Positions 57,011 to 64,000 of a stretch of DNA of 64,000 bases are shown here, piece by piece. A model generated the notes under the pieces. It was not told where the DNA came from and ran no database searches. It saw only the letters and a list, made by a program, of their open reading frames with translations. The DNA lies in assembly GCA_030760725.1 (NCBI GenBank), contig JASWHV010000005.1, positions 94,742,622-94,806,621 of the forward strand, read 5' to 3'. Numbering within the stretch: position 1 is the first letter of the stretch; each line of letters begins with the position of its first letter. The DNA is from Neostapfia colusana (Eukaryota > Streptophyta > Magnoliopsida > Poales > Poaceae). The position numbers and the translations under genes were made by a program.

Positions 57011-57031
57011 GGTGCCGCATCGCACGGCACC
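57011..57031 (+). repeat. Terminal LTR hairpin (E)
   Basis: GGTGCCG (57011-57017) pairs with CGGCACC (57025-57031). Confidence 0.7.
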
Positions 57032-57100
57032 ACCCAATGCGATTCCCGGGCGAGGTGTCCCGTCCCCACGAGTGATCGGGACGGAGGGGTCCTCACAGCG

Positions 57101-57113
57101 TGGTATCAGAGCC
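57101..57113 (+). promoter_or_regulatory. Primer binding site, element E
   Basis: TGGTATCAGAGCC lies three bases after the LTR; it matches initiator tRNA-Met. Confidence 0.9.
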
Positions 57114-58839
57114 GCATTGGTAATAGCACATGGAATAAGGATCGTATTATGACAAAAACTTAGGATACGGTGAGGAAACGATATTAGGCCCACATAAGGA
57201 CTATAGTAGTATAGTTACTTAAAGTGGCAGTACTAACATACTTGTTATAATTCTGAAATTTTAATTATGTAACGACGCACCTACGTTCAGGTAAGCATGG
57301 TAAGGAACGCCACCGAAAGCGGTTCAATTTCGGTTAGCTCCCCTGACGAGGAAAGTAGTTCAGGGATAGGTCTCACAGCTTGGTGTGAGATGTTAATATG
57401 AAACTCTTGAACTCTTCATGTTCCTGAGTTCATATGAAACGCTGATCCCTAGCGTGCATTAGGCAAGTAAGTGGAGACCCCATCGCGTGGTCAGCAATGC
57501 GAAAGTATGTTCGTCTGGAAATAGCCCAGGAGGACATACGCAGCGCTTGCCATCGGCGTGCCCTGCAGGGCAGTAGGTGGTTTCCGTTGGGTTGATAACA
57601 TTCCCAACCATGACGACCCGTTCATGATATACTCGGGTTCCCCGTCGTGTGGTGTTGAAACACGATCACGTACCTTGAGACGTGGCTTAACTCAAGGACG
57701 GCCGTATGGCAATGATACGGGCGTTTGTATTTATTTTCAAATATGGAACTGCCTGAGATGAAAACAACCTTTGAGTACACCACTATTGAGTGTTCTTCTG
57801 CAGGTACTAACCACGTACGTATCCCGTGTAGTACACGTGTGCGAGAGACCGTTTAGTGCCACCGATAAAACGGATATGCCGGTATAATCCGGTTTAGGAT
57901 TTCCTTTGGTGAGGTAACGTAGTACCGACATGCTTCTTACGGTGCGTCGACACCGTACTAAACATATAATCCTTTTCCCTAAGAAGAAATGAGTCATGAA
58001 CTAACTTTCAACTAAAAATGGAAGTTTGAAACAAATATTAGTTACTGAACTCTTATTTTGAGCTAAGACTCAAATGAGAGAATGTCTAGGTTTTAAAGAT
58101 TTGAAAAACAGAGTGCTCTGTTTCTGGCAGAAATTTTTGCTGGAGTTTAACAGAGCATAACTCTGAGTAGCTTTAGCCAATTGAGTTGTATGATACAGTT
58201 ATGGAAGTCTTATCAAGTGCTGTACAACTCTCTTGTAGACCTCCAGAGCAAAATCATAAGTTAAGTTGGTGAAAAGTCCAGTTGAAGGCAAACTGTTCAG
58301 AACCAGGACAGTAGCAAAACCTCTCTGGACCTTTCTGTTTTTAAGCCATAACTTTACTGTAGAAAAATCCCTAGGGGGCCTGTGATACACCGTTGGAAAG
58401 GTTATGAGATATTCAACATTGTTGTAGTTCAAAGGTTGTTCAGACTCTTGTTGTATTTTCATATACAACTGTGATAAAATCAGCCACATACAAAGGAGAT
58501 GCTGGCAAATTTTATCCAGAAAGTCTGTCAACTTTGCGAAATCATAACTTTTGATCCAGAAGTGATACAGAGGCATTTGGATACTCGTTGGAAAGATATT
58601 AAAGTTAACTTTAACTTTGGTATTCAACATGAGTTATGAAAATGCTTCTAACTAGATCGAAATCTGGTTTGTAAAGGACCGGTCAATCTGCTTTAAAATC
58701 CTTGCTGTTAGATACATCAGTTTGCGTTTAAATCATTTTGCTTACATGTTAAGATTTCATTATCAGTGTTGCACTACTTTGTTTATGGAATAAATCCAGT
58801 GATAGTGTCGAACTGATAATGAACTCGTGCAATTGCAGA
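57114..58839 (+). other. Element E leader with candidate intron
   Basis: About 1.7 kb without a gene, homologous to C's leader. A donor-like TTCAG/GTAAGC lies at 57286-57296 and an acceptor-like AATTGCAG ends at 58838, one base before the gag ATG; together they would bound a 1,548-base intron. The conserved TTCTGCAGGTACTAACCACG block is at about 57795-57815, and the palindrome at 58107-58122. Confidence 0.7.
58107..58122. repeat. Leader palindrome (E copy)
   Basis: AACAGAGTGCTCTGTT, identical to B and C. Confidence 0.85.
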
Positions 58840-59730
58840 ATGGTGCGAACTCGTTCCATGAGTGAGGTGGGTGGTTCCAGTGGTGGTGGTGGTGGTGATA
58901 ACTCTCCACAGCGGGATCAGCGAGCTCCGCAACCGCAGCCGCCACCAGGACCTTCACCCACGGTCACAATGGCGGACATTCTGGCTGCCATGACGGGTGC
59001 AAGCGATGAGCGAACCGATTTGCTCCGCGCCCTGGTGATGAATACATCCCGTCAAGGGGGATGTCAAGATGAGGACTTGCGCCAAGCTCAACTGAACTCC
59101 TATGTTGAGTTCCTAGCAACTCAACCACCGGTTTTCGTTGAATCTGAGGATCCTCTGGTGGCGGATAGCTGGATCCGTACCATTGAGTCTAAGTTCGGGT
59201 TGCTTCAATGCACCGAACATCAGAAGGTTTTATACGCAGCGCAACAACTTCACGGGTCCGCCAGTGCATTGTGGGCAAATCAACTCGTATCCTTACCAGC
59301 TGGACATGACTGTACATGGGCAGAATTCCGGAAGGCATTTGTCGCGTATCATGTTCTGTCCGGAATAATTCAGCGGAAACTCGAGGAGTTTCTGGCCTTA
59401 AAACAAGGAGGGAGGGGTGCATATGAGCATTCGCGAGTGTTCAACAAGCTGGCGCCGTATGCGCCTCAACATGTGAACACCGAAGCTCAAAAGTGTGAAT
59501 GGTTCTTCCGCAGCCTCAATCCCAAGCTAAAGGAGAGACTCGTTTTAGTTGATCGAAAGAACTTCAACGTATTGATGAGTGCTGCCATCATGGTTGAAGA
59601 TGCTCAGCGGGAAGTTCAGGGTGAGAAAAGAAAGAACCATGTACCACCGGAGAGTAGCAGTAGTGCTCCGCAGAAATACAGGGTGGTAGACAGTACCTTG
59701 AACTGTCAGCTGATGCAGCCGGCTCGATGA
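58840..59730 (+). pseudogene. gag-pol: Element E gag core
   Basis: I chose the ATG at 58840 (MVRTRSMSEVGGSS) because it aligns with the gag starts of B and D and directly follows the GCAG site; an in-frame ATG at 58819 would add seven residues. A Gly/Pro/Gln-rich N-terminus precedes TVTMADILAAMTG. The capsid segments WIRTIESKFGLLQCTEHQ, WAEFRKAFVAYHV and EFLALKQGGRGAYEHSRVFN follow. After 296 codons the frame meets TGA (59728-59730), before the zinc knuckle. Gag assembles the particle; the truncated product would lack the RNA-binding knuckle and all of pol. Confidence 0.9.
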
Positions 59731-62637
59731 CTCCAGCAATATTCTAGTCGATCGTCCCAATACTGTGATTTCGGACAGCTGCAACAACGGTATATGCAGC
59801 CACGTTATTCTGCTCCTCAAGTGTTCTTGCCGCAGCAGAATACCACTAATGTCCATGCACAGAGCAACCAGGAACCGGCTGAGAAAACGTGCTTCACGTG
59901 CGGGTACTTGGGTCACGTCAGCAGGAAGTGTCCAGAAAGGATACACCATAGAGAAACTACACCAGGGCAGGGTATAAATCAACTCCGTGCTCAGCTTCAA
60001 GGAACAGCACCAAAATCCGGGTGCATTTATCATACAGCTCTAGAGGATGTGCCAAATGGGGCACCTGTGCTAGCGGGAACGTTCACCCTCAATGGACTGC
60101 CCGTGTTAATATTATTTGACTCTGGAGCTACACACAATTTCATCAGCAGGTTGTTTGTTTGCAAAGCTGAGCTCGCCACCTCTACACCGAAGGATCACTA
60201 CCTTATCCGCTCACCGGGTGGAAATATAGCTGCTAATGAAGTAGTGGTCAAAGCACCATTGTGCTTAGGTGGAAACTTATACCCCACCACCCTCATTGTG
60301 TTAGAGGGGCAGAAGATCGACGTGATTTTAGGAATGGCGTGGATGAACTACCATGGGGCTGTTCTTGATATTGGTCCACGGATTGTTAGTTTGGACTCTC
60401 CAATCTACGGTCTCCAAACGCTCATACTTGATGCCGTGGATTCTAAAAATCCAGTGGTGTACCACAGTGTGACCATGAAACTGGAGGATATTCCAGTGGT
60501 CCGTGAGTACCCAGATGTGTTTCCCGACGATCTTCCAGGGATGCCGCCTGAGAGGGATGTGGTATTCAAGATCGAGTTAGCACCGGGAACCACACCAATA
60601 TCTCAGAGGCCGTACAAAATGTCTCCGAAGGAATTAGCGGAACTGAAAGAACAGCTAAAGGACTTAATGGACAAAGGGTTCATCCGACCAAGCTCAACGC
60701 CATGGGGCTGTTCAGCCCTCTTTGTGAAGAAAAAGGATGAGTCACTTCGATTATGTGTGGATTATCGGCCGCTGAATGCAGTGATGATCAAAAATAAATA
60801 TCCACTGCCGCGGATTGATATATTGTTTGATCAGTTGGTGGGTGCCAAGGTATTCTCCAAGATGGACTTACGGTCTGGTTATCATCAGATAAAAATCAGA
60901 GCGGAGGATATACCGAAGACGGCTTTCTCGACTAGATACGGGCTCTATGAGTATCTAGTCATGTCTTTCGGGCTAACAAATGCACCCGCACACTTCATGT
61001 ATCTCATGAATTCTGTATTCATGCCAGAGTTGGATCAGTTCGTCGTGGTTTTCATCGACGACATTCTCGTATACTCCAAATCAGAGGAGGAGCACGCCCA
61101 ACATCTCCATACTGTGCTCCAACGGTTACGGGAACATAAGCTGTATGCCAAATTCAGCAAGTGTGAATTTTGGATCAGCAAGGTACCATTTTTAGGCCAC
61201 ATTATTTCAGCGGAGGGTGTGGCCGTGGATCCAACCAAAATTGAGCAAGTCTTGAAGTGGGAGTCTCCAACATCGGTTCATCAAATCCGCAGTTTTCTAG
61301 GACTAGCGGGTTATTATCAGAGATTTATTCCCAGCTTCTCCAAGATGGCTAAACCAATGACAGAGTTGCTGAAGAAGAGCAGCAAGTACGTGTGGACGGA
61401 GGACTGTGAAGAGGCATTTCAAACTTTGAAGAAACATCTCACAACGGCACCGGTGTTAGCCCAACCGGATACAACAAAGCCATTCGATGTTTATTGTGAT
61501 GCCTCAGGCATTGGACTTGGCTGCGTCTTAATGCAAGATAGACGCGTGATCGCGTATGGGTCTCGTCAACTCCGCAACCACGAGCAGCACTACCCCACTC
61601 ATGACCTAGAGCTTGCTGCGGTGGTGCTTGCGTTGAAGATGTGGAGGCACTACTTAGTTGGAAATTTAGTGCACCTCTACACCGACCATAAGAGCCTCAA
61701 ATATATATTCACTCAGAAGGATATCAACATGAGGCAGTGGAGATGGTTGGAATTAATCAAAGATTATGAGCTCCAGATCCATTACCATCCGGGCAAAGCT
61801 AACGTGGTGGCTGATGCACTCAGTCATAAATCCCACGTGAATAACCTGTCAGTTGTTCCGGATGAGGATGAAGAACCAAGCTTGCGGGTGATTCCGTATG
61901 AGGCGTTGTATAATCTTGCTCTTGTGCCCACCATTAGAGAAGAGATTGTACAAGCCCATAAGAGAGATAAAGGAATGCGGAAAATCCGGGCAAGAATCAA
62001 CGAGGATAAAATGAAATGTTTCCGGGAAGATGAACAAGGTGTGCTATGGTTTAACAACCGTATCGTGGTGCCCCGGAACCTGAAGCTAAGGAAGAAAATC
62101 CTCGATGAAGCTCATATGTCCAAGTACTCGATACATCCAGGGAGCAATAAGATGTATCAAGACCTGAAAACAAAATTTTGGTGGACTCGGATGAAGCGAG
62201 AAATTGCCAAATATGTATCCGAGTGTGATACATGTCGGCGAGTCAAAGCTGACCACATAAAGAAAGCAGGAATGCTACAACCATTAAGTATTCCGGCATG
62301 GAAGTGGGAGGACATCAGCATGGACTTTATTGTTGGACTACCTCTCACGTCCAGAAAGCATGACTCCATTTGGGTGATTGTTGATCGCTTAACAAAATCA
62401 GCCCACTTCATCCCAGTGAGTACAAGATTTTCAACTAAGCAATATGCAGAGTTGTATCTTTCAAGGATTGTGTGGTTACATGGAGTCCCCAAGACCATCA
62501 TATCGGACCGAGGTTCAATATTTGTTGCTCTTTTCTGGGAGCAACTACATGAGTCTCTGGGAACAAAATTAATCAGAAGCTCAGCATACCATCCCCAGAC
62601 GGACGGTCAAACGGAGAGGGTGAACCAGATTTTATAA
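59731..62637 (+). pseudogene. gag-pol: Element E pol: zinc knuckle, protease, RT, RNase H, integrase core
   Basis: It is in the same frame as gag, open for 968 codons. In order: zinc knuckle CFTCGYLGHVSRKC (59890-59931), protease DSGATHN (60118-60138), linker LEDIPVVREYPDVFPDD, RT with catalytic FIDD at 61051-61062, RNase H with YCDASG near 61492 and TDHKSLKYIF near 61681, integrase zinc-binding region ending CDTC near 62230, and core with Asp 62323, Asp 62506 and Glu 62614 (exactly 35 residues between the last two). All catalytic residues I can identify are present. TAA at 62635-62637 ends the frame where B and C have GAA. Confidence 0.9.
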
Positions 62638-63360
62638 GATATGCTGAGGGCATGTGCCATAGATCATGGAAAGAACTGGGATAACCATTTGCCATTAGCG
62701 GAGTTCTCTTACAACAGTGGTTACCAATCCAGTATTAAAATGGCACCATACGAAGCACTTTATGGCAGGAAGTGCCGCACACCACTCAATTGGTGTGAAT
62801 CGGGCGAGAGGGTGATTTTTGGCATTGATCTTGTAAAAGATGCCGAAGGGCGGCTCCAGCTGAATCAAGAAAACCTTAGGGCTGCTCAATCTCGCCAGAA
62901 GAGCTATGCGGACCAGCGACGCCAACCCTTGTGTTTTGAAGTCAGAGATCACGTCTATCTCCGAGTATCACCGATGAAGGGAATTCATCGATTTGGGGTC
63001 AAGGGAAAGCTAGCGCCTCGCTTTGTGGGTGCGTTCGTTATTACAGAACGGTGTGGGCCGGTAGCCTACCGTTTGGAGCTGCCGCCATCCTTATCGGGCA
63101 TCCACGACATCTTCTATGTCTCCCATTTAAGAAAGTGTTTGAAGAAGCCGACGGACATCCTTTCGGAAGACATGGAGATATTGCAACCGGATCTCACCTA
63201 CGCCGAGAAGCCCATCAAGATTATCGACGAGAAGAGCCGGATCACTCGAAATCGGACTTTGAAATTTTACAAAGTCGTGTGGAGTAATCACACACCGGAA
63301 GAAGCGACTTGGGAGAGTGAAGATTACATCCACAATAACTATCCAAAACTTTTGTCGTAA
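62638..63360 (+). pseudogene. gag-pol: Element E integrase C-terminus and chromodomain-like end
   Basis: This continues the pol frame beyond the TAA. It holds the end of the integrase core (LAEFSYNSGYQSSIKMAPYE), the SH3-like DNA-binding part with HVYLRVSPMKGIHRFGVKG, a GPVAYRLELP segment, YVSHLRKCL, and the chromodomain-like end (VVWSNHTPEEATWESEDYI) to TAA 63358-63360. In this lineage the C-terminal chromodomain is thought to bind heterochromatin marks. Without readthrough or an internal start this part would not be translated. Confidence 0.9.
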
Positions 63361-63418
63361 TTATTGTAATTACCTTCCGCCTCATCTTCCTTTTGTAATC
63401 TCGGGACGATATTCTTTT

Positions 63419-63431
63419 AAGGGGGGAGGAT
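63419..63431 (+). promoter_or_regulatory. Polypurine tract of element E
   Basis: AAGGGGGGAGGAT lies immediately before the 3' LTR; upstream GGGACGATATTCTTTT is the box shared with A, B and C, with one change. Confidence 0.85.
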
Positions 63432-64000
63432 TGTAAAGGTCACAAAAATGTGAATACAAAGAAACATGAGTTGCACAAATGTTGGGGTCATGTGTATGAA
63501 AAAGGGGCTTAGTTGAAACTTTTTCCACATATGATAACATAGGTGAGATTCTTCTAAACAAATTTAGGTGTACCGGATGGACAAGTTTGAGTTGTGTACC
63601 GGATGCATACTGTCTATATGGGACCCAGGAAACTGATGTAACATGTTAACCTGGGTGTCGAGGCATACCTCACCGTCTGATGCCGATGCTGAAAGGATAG
63701 AGAAGTCGGCTCTACGAGGGTTTGCCGTAGAGAGACTTAATCCCAGTCGGTGGGACCGGTTCGACATTTGCGTGTCGTGTGAAAGGTTGCCGCGTACGAC
63801 GTCAGTGACGGTTGCTGTGTGCAACGTCGAGTATGGGCGTACGTGTCGTGTCAGCCGGGTGTTTTAGATTGCAATCACCGTCGCTCGCGGTAGTGAGCAT
63901 ACTTGTTCTCTGCGTCGTGACGTAGTAATAAACTGGGAAAAGTTAATAGTGCTTCGTGAGTAATCCTCATATTGGAGATGAGGAAATGATCAACACATCA
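63432..64000 (+). mobile_element. Element E 3' LTR, internally deleted, cut by window end
   Basis: The first 146 bases match the 5' LTR start, and from 63578 it matches 55941 onward, so 52851-55940 (3,090 bases, including the GC-rich core and TA repeat) is absent. TGGAC is present at both deletion ends. Confidence 0.9.

Larger units (their letters stand above)
52701..57097 (+). mobile_element. Element E 5' LTR (4.4 kb)
   Basis: It starts TGTAAAGGTCCC and ends GGTCCTCACA, three bases before the primer site. The GC-rich core (about 53330-54480) and AT-rich arms are as in C. It contains a 93-base TA repeat, two tandem covarying hairpins (56392-56547) and the terminal hairpin (57011-57031). Open frames in the core are not supported as genes. 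Confidence 0.9.
52701..64000 (+). mobile_element. Ty3-type chromovirus E, nearly intact, cut by window end
   Basis: It holds a complete 4.4-kb 5' LTR, tRNA-Met primer site, leader, a gag-pol frame with only two nonsense codons, polypurine tract and a 3' LTR with a 3.1-kb internal deletion. The left flank is CTGGG, in H2; the right flank is outside the window. About five mismatches are seen in the roughly 420 aligned bases of the two LTRs after the deletion, which makes E the youngest element here. Confidence 0.9.

Noticed and set aside
57101..57113. TGGTATCAGAGCC strings as remnants of tRNA genes
   Set aside because: They lie a few bases after LTR ends and are primer binding sites; no cloverleaf is present.
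1..64000. CRISPR arrays, operons, phage or other bacterial systems
   Set aside because: No such architecture; all coding sequence recognised belongs to plant-type retrotransposons.

Overview
The window is plant nuclear DNA, most likely from a grass, and consists almost entirely of nested retrotransposons. No host gene is supported. The evidence is chromodomain-type Ty3 (Tekay/Del-like) elements with LTRs of about 3.9-4.4 kb, a Maximus/SIRE-like Ty1-copia element, an RTE-like LINE with a (TTG)n tail, and initiator tRNA-Met primer sites (TGGTATCAGAGCC). The grass assignment is an inference from this combination; the species cannot be named.

Layout, left to right. Positions 1-680 are the end of a long LTR (K) inserted in element D. 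D is a minus-strand chromovirus (681-13060). It is cut by a LINE (2025-4100) and a 2.8-kb solo LTR (H1, 4391-7190), and its 5' LTR (from 11009) is cut at 13061 by another LTR (F, 13061-14398). F is cut by element A (minus, 14399-19404: complete 4-kb LTR plus the end of pol). A is cut by copia element G (plus, 19405 to about 27015). At 27016 all these nests stop abruptly and the sequence continues inside the leader of chromovirus B (plus, 27016-51060), which lacks its 5' LTR. B's 3' LTR is split by a complete element C (35712-49992) with 4.1-kb LTRs and a perfect TCTTG target duplication. B abuts H2 (51061-52700), an inverted partial copy of H1, which is interrupted by element E (52701 to the window end). 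E is the best preserved element: its 1,505-codon gag-pol frame is broken only by two nonsense codons.

Each chromovirus encodes, in order, Gag, aspartic protease, reverse transcriptase, RNase H, integrase and a C-terminal chromodomain-like segment. All copies in view are broken, so none is expected to be autonomous as written. E is the youngest judging by LTR similarity; D is the oldest, since it hosts the most insertions.

The most interesting signals lie in the noncoding parts. First, an LTR hairpin has a nearly invariant loop (core TTTCTTGTTTGATTGTGG) but stems that differ between families and remain paired. Second, a second hairpin near the LTR 3' end shows a compensatory change. Third, a possible spliced leader intron has GTAAGC and GCAG sites flanking the long leader just before the gag start. 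Fourth, element C's Gag lacks the CCHC knuckle. Fifth, an abrupt multi-element breakpoint lies at 27016.
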